Assembly (NCBI GenBank): GCA_002454335.1
Contig: DKIP01000060.1
Span: 1-15,842, forward strand
Reading direction: 5' to 3'
Source: Cytophagaceae bacterium UBA6715
Lineage (GTDB): Bacteria > Bacteroidota > Bacteroidia > Cytophagales > Spirosomataceae
DNA: 15,842 bases
Shown here: positions 6,376 to 14,398 of the stretch, one piece after another
Layout of the letters: each line of letters opens with the position of its first letter
Position numbering within the stretch: the stretch's first letter is position 1
Translations under genes and position numbers: made by a program
Notes under the pieces: model-generated
The model's input: only the letters and a program-made list of their open reading frames with translations
Told to the model about the DNA's origin: nothing
The model's database searches: none

Positions 6376-7144
6376 GGTCCAAACCGATTTCGTGCTGCAA
6401 ACGAGTCAAAATCTCATCGGTCGACGCATCCGCCGCAAAGCGAATTGGCTCACGGAACTCAACCGTCAACGTCGTATTCCGCTTTCGCCACAATAAACCT
6501 TTTTTATCAAATGCCCGTCGGAAGCCATTAATGCGCACCGGCACCACAATCGGATTTTCTCCTTTGATCAAATGCGCCGTTCCCTTTCGCAAGGGGGCGA
6601 AAGCCCGTGTCGTTCCTTGTGGAAAACTAATGACCCAACCAAATTTTAATCCTTTCCCAATCTTTTCCACTGCTGCTAAATCGACCTCCCGTTTCACATC
6701 AACCCCCTCCGCACGCCAAGAACGATTCACCAAAATCGCGCCCGCCTGCGCAAAGACGCGCGGCAATAACCCATCATTTTTCATCGTTTCAGACGCGGCC
6801 ACATAAAAGAGATTCGACCGAGGTGCCAGTAAATAAAGCGGATAATTTAACGTATTCCGAAAACCCCACTTGACCGAAAAAAAGATATGGTACAAACACA
6901 CCACATCCATGAAATAAGTTTGATGATTCGGCAAAAAAAGCACGCCTTCATTAGGCAAATTTTCTAAATGCTCCGTTCCTGAAATCTTTGTTTTATTGTA
7001 AACGGTTAAGCGATTGTAGGAAATAAAGCCCAAAATCATCATCACAATCCGCTTAAACAAAATGGGATTGCCAAAGGGATCACGCTCACCCAATCCGAGC
7101 GTGTCCATGAAACGAAATACTTTGGCCAATTTTGACTGACTCAT
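6365..7144 (-). CDS. PlsC-like 1-acyl-glycerol-phosphate acyltransferase
   Basis: A 259-residue protein of the lysophospholipid acyltransferase family, which moves an acyl chain to lysophosphatidate or a related acceptor at the inner membrane. The catalytic block is PNHQTYFMD, with H74 and D80 five residues apart (HX5D) instead of the standard HX4D. The acceptor-binding block reads FPQGTTRAFAPLRKGTAHL (174-192) instead of FPEGT. A third block, IVVPVRINGF (199-208), is also present. I recall similar variants in Bacteroidota homologues, which would make this a subfamily trait and not damage. A hydrophobic stretch at about 30-43 may be membrane-associated. The gene begins 1 nt after the stop of the large exported protein and overlaps recO by 11 nt, so it is co-expressed with both. 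The exact acceptor is unknown. Confidence 0.88.
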   Translation of the reverse strand: MSQSKLAKVFRFMDTLGLGERDPFGNPILFKRIVMMILGFISYNRLTVYNKTKISGTEHLENLPNEGVLFLPNHQTYFMDVVCLYHIFFSVKWGFRNTLNYPLYLLAPRSNLFYVAASETMKNDGLLPRVFAQAGAILVNRSWRAEGVDVKREVDLAAVEKIGKGLKFGWVISFPQGTTRAFAPLRKGTAHLIKGENPIVVPVRINGFRRAFDKKGLLWRKRNTTLTVEFREPIRFAADASTDEILTRLQHEIGLDHAE

Positions 7145-7145
7145 A

Positions 7146-10100
7146 TTAAAAACCTCCTTTTTTCGACTTCGTTGTAGGCGCCGTTGATTTGACCGGTGCT
7201 GCCGTTTTCTTCACTTTTTTCATTGGGGTTGTCGCTCGATAATACGCCAAGAAACGCTTCACAAATGCATCTTTCTCATCTCCCGCCGCTTCCACAACGA
7301 CCAATTTACCCTTTTTATCTGATTTAACCGCTTCTCGAATGATGGCTAAAAAGGCGGGATCCGAAGAATAAACACCCAGCTCGCCATTGAAATAGGCAAA
7401 ATAATACCATAAATCTTCTGACAATTCCCAATACCCATAAAATTCCTCTTTGCTCGGTTTCTTAATCACTTCCATATACCCTCGAACCGTTGCATTCACA
7501 TCCACCGGACCCACATTTACCCAAGGAATACCGCCAACCGAATAAAAGGCCGACGTATTCGGTGACCAAACCCAAGAAACCCCCGAAAAGTTAATTGAAT
7601 TGGCAAATTCAGGCGCCACTTTATCCAAAGCGATATGCACCTGATCCATTTTGGTCTTCGTCGCCTCCGGAATTACTTTCCCCAATACTTGTTCCGCACG
7701 ATTTAAATATGCATCCCGACGCTCCGGATCATCCGCAGGGTCGCTTTGAATTCCCTCGTCCAATAAATATTTGACAATGCGATCACCCATCACCTTCAGC
7801 AATTTGGCCGGATACGGAAATTGCAAATTCACCCAAGTGTCTAAGCGAGGTATCAAACTGTCAGTTGACATACTTAGCTGACCAAAAGCACGAACTGACT
7901 GATTTCCCGTAAACAATTGAATCGGCCCCTCCGCCTCCACGCGATGCTTATCGATAAATAATTGCATCCGCGTCTGCTTTCCCTTCACCTCATAGCGGTC
8001 ATTCGACTCAATCACATCCCCCTCCGCCTGAAATAACACAGGATCCAGATCATCCGATTGGGGACTTAAAAATGTCGGATACAATCGGTTTTGCGCATTG
8101 ATAAATATGCCCGCGGTGATTGGCCGACCGGCCTCATCATGGAGATCTTTATTCAAGACCAAATGCGGATCTTCGCCTTTGTTGCTCTCAAATGGAATCC
8201 ATGCCGCACGGAAATTAGGCAAACCAATCACCGGTCGAATAAATCCCTTAAAATTCAAATTAGGCAAGCGCGTATCTAAATAAACCTCGCCCTTGAATTG
8301 CTGATGTTTACTGAAACGCAAGGGTACTTTCTCCGACAAAAGTCCATCAGCCGTGATGTAACTTTTCCCTTCAAAATGAAAGTTCCGTAATGCAACCGCC
8401 ACAGTATCCCCATCGCTGCGTGGAAATTGGTAATTCGCCTCCCCTTTCCATCCAGCAGAATTTCCTTCCGAAATCTTTAAATCCTTCAGCAAATGTTTGC
8501 CGTTTAGAACCGCTTTGGCGCCCGAAAAAGGCCTAAAAGCCCCATCTTTTTGAATACCTAAAATACCTTTTTCAGGATACAATAATGCCGAACCCACCTC
8601 CACTTCTTTCACACCGCTTAATGCCAAATACTGCGCTTTCAAATCATAGGAAGCATTTGTTGCCTTAATGATGGACCCCGCGATTCCCGAGCTGTCCAAA
8701 CTTTTTAGCTCAAATCCTTGTTGGCCCCCCATCAAAAACTTCTGATTCGTTAAATCCCAGGTCGCCTCCGCCAATGAACTTTGGTAGGCCACATAGGGAA
8801 ATGTAATTGCCGAACCCATATCTCCTTTCATGGGCCTTATCATAACTTTATGAGTTGTCATATTCGCTTCTAAAGCCACCCGATCCATGAAAACAGACGG
8901 GGGGAATAGCGCCATTTGTTTTCCAATTTTCAAGTTCGCCTCCGATGCAGTCCATAATGAAGTATCAAAACGAAAATTAGACGACTCCATAATTCCATCT
9001 TGCAAGGTTAAATTTCCCCGACCAAAAACTTGTTTTTGATGCATCCCCAACGAACCGGTCAGTTGGACCTCTTTATTGTACAACGATATGGATTGCTTCA
9101 AGGGGCGCATCCAAAGACTATCCGTTGATTGCATCCACGTGAACCGGTGCTCCCCCATTTGCATGTTTGGCAAACCCTTCCCTTGCATAGTTGCCTCTAA
9201 ACCCGTGGCTATTAAAGAATCCGGGTAAAAATGTGATTCTTTATGATTCAAAATAAGCCCTTGATAGGTCATCGAACCCGATGCGGAAAGGCCTGATTTA
9301 TTCATCAACAAGGGGCTTTTTAATTGATATGTCGCCTTGTTGCGGTAAATGCTAAGGGGTAATTTTTGATTATGCGAAAAACCAAAACTCTGATCCGGCA
9401 TCAATACCAAAGACGCCTTGAATGTGGGCAACAAGCCATCCGAATAAAAACTTCCCTCAAACGTAATTTCTTTTTGGGTTAAACTATCCAGCTCAATGCG
9501 TGGAACTTGAAAATAATGTTTTTTGCTGTAAACGCCCGTCGCCCTCCATGGCTCATCGAAATAGGAAACAACCCCTTTCGGAATAATCAATTTAGGAAAA
9601 GCAGCAAGACCCAGTCGGCCAGATTTATTATTCGGGGGCGCTAATAGTATATGTCCCGCCTCGTAGCGAAACTGCCCACCTAGCTCACGATTCGTCCCCT
9701 TTCGAACGAAAGTAATCGAATCAATCTGAGGAAGATTAATTGAATAATCCGTGAAATTAAAGCGGAATCCCTGACCCCGGAAACGGTAATTTCCAATCTT
9801 AATTTCGCCCATAAAATCAAAATCTCGCCCTTGCCCAAACACAATCTGATTATTCGATGGGATAAAATTGGCCTTCAACGAATCCGACACCATGACTTCC
9901 TTAATGCCGCGAATCACGAGTTTTTGTTGGCCTAAATCCAACGAAATATTCGCTGTATCCTTTGCCAACATCCCCCCAAACGAGGGCACATAAAACCGAT
10001 CAAAATCCTTTTGGGCATATTTCACTTGTGCATAATGACGTCCCAAACGGGTGAAAGAAACGTCGCCACTCAGCTCGTCAAAATTCAAATATCCCGCATG

Positions 10101-11570
10101 TTTAAACTGCTGAAAACCGCCTTGTAATAGTTTGGGGTCTTTTTTATTCGCCTCGGCAATGTCATATATATTCGCATGACTTCGTTTTATCGTGGCCAAA
10201 TGGTTATACAATATTCGAATCGGGTCATAGGTTAATATGCCCTGCTGGCTATCCAATCTGCCCGCATCAAAAAAGTCAAAGGACTCAACCCAGGCGGGGT
10301 TTTGACTTTTCCCAGATAAGCGATAAAAATCCATTTTCTGCGTATCTGCGTGTAAAACTCCTAAATCAGCAGAAATCGAAACCTGGTGAAAACTATCTTC
10401 AAAACGAATTTCTTCTTGCGAGGGCTTAAGGTGCCAAGCAGCCTCTGAAGGAATCCAATTCGCAATCACAAACCCGTGGTACAGCGAATCCTTTTTTCCA
10501 ACATAACCAATGAATGCACCTTCTTTAATCTGAATGGACTCATTTGCCTGCATCAAGGCTTGCGTCGTCAAAATTTCACCCAATTTCCGCTGGGGGCCCC
10601 AAATCTCTACTCGTGCCGGTTTTTCCTTGGAGCCGAGCAAACCTCGCTGATTTCCGCGTACCAGCAAGCGACCAAAACCTTTGACATATTTCCCTTGTAA
10701 AGCCTCGCTAACAAATTGTTTAGATCGAAACTCCAGATCAAATTGCTTTGCGCCTGTCTTCTTTTTTAATTGCATCCGCAACGCTCCCATGATAAAACGA
10801 TCTCCTTCTTTCCAGTTCATTTCTTCGCTGAGCAAATAGCCTTTGCGGGGGTTGATTTGAAATTGCGGCAAGGCCAAATTTCCTTGTTCCACAAGCGCTT
10901 TTTGGCCAAAAAATAAGCGATCTTTCACGGAAAAAACGACTTGTTTCGCTGCCAACCGAAGACTATCCTTTCCAATGAGCGATTCACAAAGCGCATCTGT
11001 CCAAACTAAAACAGGGCCTGGGCTTTTCGCCTGAAATTGAATCCACGTTTCCGCAGGGCTTTCATCGGAAGGCGTATCCCAATTGTCGGCTGGAACAACT
11101 GTACTATCGGCATCTTGCCAACGAACCGACAGGTTTCCCTGCACACGGATGGCATAATTTCCGGTTTGTAACAGCTGTTGATTATACTGCCAGGCATCTA
11201 CTTGTTCGTAAAAATCGATGGCGAGTTTGCCCACTTTTCGGATGGCAAGCTCTTCCGCAACATGCATTAATTCCTTTTGTAAATTGGGATTTGCTTGCAA
11301 AAACGTTCGTACAAACAAATAAGAAAACGAGGGCGTTTTGAAGCCAGCCGCACGCATTTGTTGGGCCCGCGTAAAAAACTCCGATTGTGCTTGCTGCGCA
11401 TAAAGACTTTGCAATTGGTTGACAACAACAGGCGCGTCTGAAAACTTACTTTGGCTAATGCTCGCGCATAAATCGGCTAAAAGCGTGGCGTTGGAATTTT
11501 GCTGGGCATGGGCATAGTTGGGCAAAAATACCAAGGAGCCAACCCAGAAAATTATTCGCAAAAGCCTCAT
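7146..11570 (-). CDS. Large exported beta-rich protein of unknown function
   Basis: I do not recognise a named family in this 1474-residue protein. The frame is open to 11720, but the start at 11570 gives a clear signal peptide (MRLLRIIFWVGSLVFLPNYAHA, expected cut AHA before QQ), so it is exported. Residues about 25-130 look helical. Most of the rest is short alternating beta-strand segments with G/N/D turns, of the kind seen in OstA/LptD N-domains and AsmA/TamB-type repeating beta proteins. Two segments look like repeat copies: VIRGIKEVMVSDSL and ALSGVKEVEVGSALLYPEKG. I see no TamB (DUF490) C-terminal domain, no outer-membrane barrel signature and no lipobox. The last 28 residues (about 1447-1474) are a Lys/Pro/Thr-rich tail. 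It heads the operon with the acyltransferase (1-nt gap), recO and the M61 gene, and is divergent from kdsC. An envelope or lipid role is inference only. Confidence 0.85.
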   Translation of the reverse strand: MRLLRIIFWVGSLVFLPNYAHAQQNSNATLLADLCASISQSKFSDAPVVVNQLQSLYAQQAQSEFFTRAQQMRAAGFKTPSFSYLFVRTFLQANPNLQKELMHVAEELAIRKVGKLAIDFYEQVDAWQYNQQLLQTGNYAIRVQGNLSVRWQDADSTVVPADNWDTPSDESPAETWIQFQAKSPGPVLVWTDALCESLIGKDSLRLAAKQVVFSVKDRLFFGQKALVEQGNLALPQFQINPRKGYLLSEEMNWKEGDRFIMGALRMQLKKKTGAKQFDLEFRSKQFVSEALQGKYVKGFGRLLVRGNQRGLLGSKEKPARVEIWGPQRKLGEILTTQALMQANESIQIKEGAFIGYVGKKDSLYHGFVIANWIPSEAAWHLKPSQEEIRFEDSFHQVSISADLGVLHADTQKMDFYRLSGKSQNPAWVESFDFFDAGRLDSQQGILTYDPIRILYNHLATIKRSHANIYDIAEANKKDPKLLQGGFQQFKHAGYLNFDELSGDVSFTRLGRHYAQVKYAQKDFDRFYVPSFGGMLAKDTANISLDLGQQKLVIRGIKEVMVSDSLKANFIPSNNQIVFGQGRDFDFMGEIKIGNYRFRGQGFRFNFTDYSINLPQIDSITFVRKGTNRELGGQFRYEAGHILLAPPNNKSGRLGLAAFPKLIIPKGVVSYFDEPWRATGVYSKKHYFQVPRIELDSLTQKEITFEGSFYSDGLLPTFKASLVLMPDQSFGFSHNQKLPLSIYRNKATYQLKSPLLMNKSGLSASGSMTYQGLILNHKESHFYPDSLIATGLEATMQGKGLPNMQMGEHRFTWMQSTDSLWMRPLKQSISLYNKEVQLTGSLGMHQKQVFGRGNLTLQDGIMESSNFRFDTSLWTASEANLKIGKQMALFPPSVFMDRVALEANMTTHKVMIRPMKGDMGSAITFPYVAYQSSLAEATWDLTNQKFLMGGQQGFELKSLDSSGIAGSIIKATNASYDLKAQYLALSGVKEVEVGSALLYPEKGILGIQKDGAFRPFSGAKAVLNGKHLLKDLKISEGNSAGWKGEANYQFPRSDGDTVAVALRNFHFEGKSYITADGLLSEKVPLRFSKHQQFKGEVYLDTRLPNLNFKGFIRPVIGLPNFRAAWIPFESNKGEDPHLVLNKDLHDEAGRPITAGIFINAQNRLYPTFLSPQSDDLDPVLFQAEGDVIESNDRYEVKGKQTRMQLFIDKHRVEAEGPIQLFTGNQSVRAFGQLSMSTDSLIPRLDTWVNLQFPYPAKLLKVMGDRIVKYLLDEGIQSDPADDPERRDAYLNRAEQVLGKVIPEATKTKMDQVHIALDKVAPEFANSINFSGVSWVWSPNTSAFYSVGGIPWVNVGPVDVNATVRGYMEVIKKPSKEEFYGYWELSEDLWYYFAYFNGELGVYSSDPAFLAIIREAVKSDKKGKLVVVEAAGDEKDAFVKRFLAYYRATTPMKKVKKTAAPVKSTAPTTKSKKGGF

Positions 11571-11655
11571 AGGGGGTAAAAATACAAAAAAGCCATCACG
11601 AATCGCATCAAGTCTTTCCGCAGATTTATGTAAATTACCATTCAAATCAATCATT
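11571..11655. promoter_or_regulatory. Divergent intergenic region, promoters not resolved
   Basis: These 85 bp separate the starts of the large exported protein (minus) and kdsC (plus), so both promoters should lie here or just inside the genes. The best minus-strand -7 candidate is TATTTTTA (11577-11584), one mismatch from TAnnTTTG, but it lacks a matching -33 box and would leave almost no leader. On the plus strand TAAATTAC (11631-11638) is only a partial match. Neither is a firm call. Confidence 0.35.
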
Positions 11656-12168
11656 ATGTCCAACGTACTCACGCAATTTGCGCAAATTAAGGCCTTTGTA
11701 TTCGACATTGACGGCGTCATGACAGACGGAAGTGTTCATGTCTTAGAAACCGGGGAACATTACCGAACCTTTCACATTCGGGACGGATATGCCATCGAGA
11801 AAGCCCGAGAAGCGGAATATAATTTGTGTGTCATTACCGGCGGAGGCCATAAGGGCGTCAAAAAAAGATTGGAAAACCTGAAATTTCAGGATATTTATTT
11901 TGGCTTGGGTGGAAAGGATAAATTGGAAACGTATTTGGGATGGTTGGACAAAATGGGCATCGACGAGTCAGAAGTTTTATACATGGGCGATGACGTTCCG
12001 GACTTAAAAATTCTTTCCCGACCTGCATTATTGAGTACTTGCCCGGCAGATGCCATTCCGGAAATTCAAATGGCCTGTAAATATGTTTCGCCATTTGGCG
12101 GAGGCAAAGGATCCGTGCGAGATGTTATTGAAAAAGTGATGAAATTACAGGGCAAATGGCCTGCATAA
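11656..12168 (+). CDS. kdsC: 3-deoxy-D-manno-octulosonate 8-phosphate phosphatase (KdsC)
   Basis: A 170-residue HAD-family phosphatase without a large cap domain, the size of KdsC. It removes phosphate from Kdo-8-P in synthesis of the Kdo of LPS. HAD motif I is FVFDIDGVMTDG with D17 and D19. Motif II is the T61 of VITGGG. The motif III lysine is K88 in GGKDKL, and motif IV is MGDDVPDL with D112 and D113. The glycine-rich C-terminal GGGKGSVRDVIE (148-159) is the KdsC tail that closes the active site in the tetramer. The frame is open to 11518, inside the divergent gene, but MSNVLTQFAQIKAFVFDIDG at 11656 fits the family length. A gamma-carbonic-anhydrase-like gene follows after 10 nt and is likely co-transcribed. 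Confidence 0.93.
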   Translation: MSNVLTQFAQIKAFVFDIDGVMTDGSVHVLETGEHYRTFHIRDGYAIEKAREAEYNLCVITGGGHKGVKKRLENLKFQDIYFGLGGKDKLETYLGWLDKMGIDESEVLYMGDDVPDLKILSRPALLSTCPADAIPEIQMACKYVSPFGGGKGSVRDVIEKVMKLQGKWPA

Positions 12169-12178
12169 CAATACGAAA

Positions 12179-12688
12179 ATGGCATTAATTGTTCCAATAA
12201 AGGGGGTTTCGCCGCAATTTGGTGAAGAAAATTGGCAGGCAGCGAACGCGACCATCGTAGGAGATGTTGTGTTTGGTTCGCATTGTACGGTGTGGTATAA
12301 TGCGGTCGTTCGTGGGGATGTGAATCGCATCCGCATAGGCAATTACAGCAACATACAAGACGGAGCGGTGATCCATTGCACCTACCAAAAAACCGAAACG
12401 CATATCGGGAATTACGTGTCCATCGCACACAATGCCATTGTTCATGGTTGTACCATCGAGGATTATGTCCTCGTGGGCATGGGTGCCATCATCATGGACG
12501 GGGCGTTAATTGAGACGGGGTCCATCATCGCCGCAGGGGCTGTCGTAACCCAAAATACCCGCGTTCCCGCCGGCAGTATCTTTGCGGGAAACCCTGCCAA
12601 ATTTCTCAAGCCTGTAAGCCCTGAAGCCGCTGAGGTTTTTATGCGAACCGCGATGAATTATTTGGAATATGCGGGGTGGCAACGATAG
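12179..12688 (+). CDS. Gamma-carbonic-anhydrase-like left-handed beta-helix protein
   Basis: A 169-residue protein of hexapeptide repeats (IVGDVV, CTVWYN, IRIGNY, THIGNYVSIAH and so on) forming a left-handed beta-helix, with a short C-terminal helix. Three histidines fit the gamma-carbonic anhydrase zinc site: H66 in VIHC, and H84 and H89 in SIAHNAIVHGC. The five-residue spacing of the last two matches the archaeal Cam enzyme. These residues bind zinc between subunits of a trimer. It belongs to the YrdA/PaaY-like group, many of whose members have little or no measured CO2 hydration activity, so catalysis is not certain. It lies 10 nt after kdsC. Its stop codon TAG is also the start of the first heptamer of the repeat array that follows. 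Confidence 0.9.
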   Translation: MALIVPIKGVSPQFGEENWQAANATIVGDVVFGSHCTVWYNAVVRGDVNRIRIGNYSNIQDGAVIHCTYQKTETHIGNYVSIAHNAIVHGCTIEDYVLVGMGAIIMDGALIETGSIIAAGAVVTQNTRVPAGSIFAGNPAKFLKPVSPEAAEVFMRTAMNYLEYAGWQR

Positions 12689-12713
12689 ACATTAGACGGT
12701 GGACGTTGGACTG
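12686..12713. repeat. Heptamer array, four TRGACnn units
   Basis: Four consecutive 7-nt units read TAGACAT, TAGACGG, TGGACGT and TGGACTG. GAC recurs at 12688, 12695, 12702 and 12709. The array begins with the stop codon of the upstream gene. Heptamer arrays of this style are known as intergenic repeats in some bacteria (for example the STRR repeats of cyanobacteria); any link to those is by analogy. Confidence 0.65.
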
Positions 12714-12717
12714 ATGT

Positions 12718-12790
12718 TTATAACCCTGGGCTTTAGCCTAGGGATCCCAAGAAAGCACATAGCTCCTCAGACTAAAGTCTGGGGTTATAA
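12718..12790. repeat. Head-to-head pair of REP-like hairpins
   Basis: The 73-bp element starts with TTATAACCC (12718-12726) and ends with its exact reverse complement GGGTTATAA (12782-12790). Inside are two hairpins in opposite orientation. The first pairs CCCTGGGC (12724-12731) with GCCTAGGG (12736-12743) around TTTA. The second pairs CCTCAGAC (12765-12772) with GTCTGGGG (12777-12784) around TAAA. Each has 8 bp with one G-T wobble. Read in the same orientation, both give a stem with a TAAA loop followed by GGGTTATAA. This is the layout of a BIME, two REP sequences moved by RAYT-type tyrosine transposases. No such transposase is in the window. The hairpins may also stop transcription from kdsC. 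Confidence 0.75.
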
Positions 12791-12901
12791 TATCCTCCGC
12801 ACAGATGACGAGCGACTGACGACTGAAGTCTGGGGCTATGAAAAGAACATTAACTTCACTTTATCCTCCGGACAATTTCCCTACGGACTTCGGACTACCC
12901 T
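12791..12901. repeat. Decayed third REP, heptamers and a 13-bp direct repeat
   Basis: This remainder of the gap before the GH3 stop codon holds three repeat types. A heptamer array has GAC at 12807, 12814 and 12821, with an exact tandem CGACTGA at 12813-12819 and 12820-12826. It runs into a decayed REP: GAC, TGAA, GTCTGGGG, then GCTATG (12821-12840), which keeps the right arm of the REP hairpin but has lost most of the left. A 13-bp direct repeat occurs at 12791-12803 (TATCCTCCGCACA) and 12862-12874 (TATCCTCCGGACA), one mismatch apart. Two more heptamers, CGGACTT and CGGACTA, lie at 12884-12897. Confidence 0.55.
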
Positions 12902-14392
12902 CTACCTCCCTAGGCCCTCCGCAATAACCCGATCATTCGACAAACGTGGAACCTTATTTTGGCCCCCTAATTTCCCCTGCGATTTCATGTAATCGATAAA
13001 AGCATTAGGCTTCAAAATCGTCAGTTTTAATGGCTGCAAAACCTTTCCGGTAATCAAATCCTTGTAATAGATGTTTTGAGCATTCATTGACGCCTCTAAA
13101 ACAGCTTGAAAACGCGTAGGATCCTGTGGGGCCTGAGCAAATTCAACCAACCACTCATGGTAGGGCAATTCACCCGATGGTGGATTTACTTGCGGGGCTA
13201 AGGTAAATTCAACAAGACTTGCTTCCGGACAGGCCTTTAATGCCTCTGCCATGGCACGCTCCGCCTCTTCCGCAATCACATGCTCCCCAAATGCCGAAAT
13301 AAAATGCTTAATCCGACCCGTCACCACAATGCGAAACGGATTCAGAGACACAAACTTCACCGTATCTCCAATCGAATATGACCAAAGTCCCGCATTCGTC
13401 GACATCAATAAGGCATAATTCACGCCCAATTGGACCTCCGATAGCATCAAACGTTTCGGCGTCGCCGTGAAATAGGTATCAGTTGGCACAAACTCAAAGA
13501 AGATTCCCCCGTCAACATTCAACAACAATCCCTCCTCGCCCGTTGAATCCTGAAATGCGATAAAACCCTCCGATGCGGGATAGGTCTCAACAACATCAAT
13601 TTCCCGACCAATCGACTCCATCAATTTTTGGCGATAAGGCTCAAAATTCACCCCACCCGTTACAAACAATTGAAAATCAGGGAATAAATCACCGATCTTT
13701 TGACCAGATAAAGACTCAAGCCGATCAAAATACATCTGCACCCAAGGCGGAATTCCCGAAATCAGACCCATGCGTTGTTGGATCGTTTCTTGCACAATCG
13801 CCTCTAATTTCTCCTCCCAATCTTCCATGCAATTCGTCGCATAAGATGGCAATTGATTACTGCGTAAATAGCCCGGGACATGATGATTGACAATCCCCGA
13901 CAAGCGACCTGTCGGAATTCCATGCTTCGACTCAAGCTCTGGGGAGCCCGACAAAAAAATCAATTTTTGGTCTAAAAAAGCTGAATTTCCTGAATAATGC
14001 ACATAATGCAACAAAGCATCACGGGCACCTGAAATGTGAAATGGCATTGACTCTTTGGAAATCGGAATGTATTTAGCTCCGGAAGTTGTACCTGACGTTT
14101 TGGCAAAATAGGCTGGCTTTCCCGGCCATAAAATATTAGGAGAACCCAAAACCATCTCATCGATGTAGGTCTTCAAATCCTCGTATTCAGCGATGGGAAC
14201 ACGGATTTTATATTCTAAATAATTGCGGATTTTATCGAATTCATAGGCCTGACCAAAGATGGTCTGCTCCGCCTTTTTGAGGTTATTCTTCAGCCAATTT
14301 TCCTGAATTTGAATCGCCTGCGCATGACTCTTTTGGTGTTTTTTGACCACCTTACGCGCAAAAGGTTTCGCAAAAAAGGATCGAATTCCCAT
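12902..14392 (-). CDS. GH3-family acyl-adenylating enzyme
   Basis: A 496-residue protein of the GH3 family, which belongs to the ANL adenylating superfamily. In plants these enzymes join amino acids to auxin or jasmonate; the bacterial members have no established substrate. The ATP-binding motif is TSGTTSGAK (99-107). A second motif, YPASEGFIAFQ (271-281), fits the ANL A5 region. YSIGDTV (339-345) carries the ATP-ribose aspartate, and GRIKHFISAFGEHV (359-372) leads into the C-terminal domain, which is complete. Length is normal for bacterial members. It begins 6 nt after the stop of the TPR gene and is the last gene of the helicase-TPR-GH3 run. Product class is firm; the acid it activates and the acceptor cannot be read from the sequence. 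Confidence 0.9.
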   Translation of the reverse strand: MGIRSFFAKPFARKVVKKHQKSHAQAIQIQENWLKNNLKKAEQTIFGQAYEFDKIRNYLEYKIRVPIAEYEDLKTYIDEMVLGSPNILWPGKPAYFAKTSGTTSGAKYIPISKESMPFHISGARDALLHYVHYSGNSAFLDQKLIFLSGSPELESKHGIPTGRLSGIVNHHVPGYLRSNQLPSYATNCMEDWEEKLEAIVQETIQQRMGLISGIPPWVQMYFDRLESLSGQKIGDLFPDFQLFVTGGVNFEPYRQKLMESIGREIDVVETYPASEGFIAFQDSTGEEGLLLNVDGGIFFEFVPTDTYFTATPKRLMLSEVQLGVNYALLMSTNAGLWSYSIGDTVKFVSLNPFRIVVTGRIKHFISAFGEHVIAEEAERAMAEALKACPEASLVEFTLAPQVNPPSGELPYHEWLVEFAQAPQDPTRFQAVLEASMNAQNIYYKDLITGKVLQPLKLTILKPNAFIDYMKSQGKLGGQNKVPRLSNDRVIAEGLGR

Positions 14393-14398
14393 GGTAAC

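Noticed and set aside
11518..11655. 46-codon upstream extension of kdsC
   Set aside because: It overlaps the signal-peptide region of the divergent gene. The conserved KdsC N-terminus begins at 11656.
11571..11720. 50-codon upstream extension of the large exported protein
   Set aside because: It would bury the signal peptide and overlap the start of kdsC.
11858..12445. Minus-strand frames opposite kdsC and the carbonic-anhydrase-like gene
   Set aside because: They are antisense shadows of two well-supported genes.
12699..12992. Plus-strand open frame of 97 codons through the repeat region
   Set aside because: It runs through the REP hairpins and heptamers and then antisense into the GH3 gene. 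Its repeated VWGY words come from the REP tails, so it is not a protein-coding signal.
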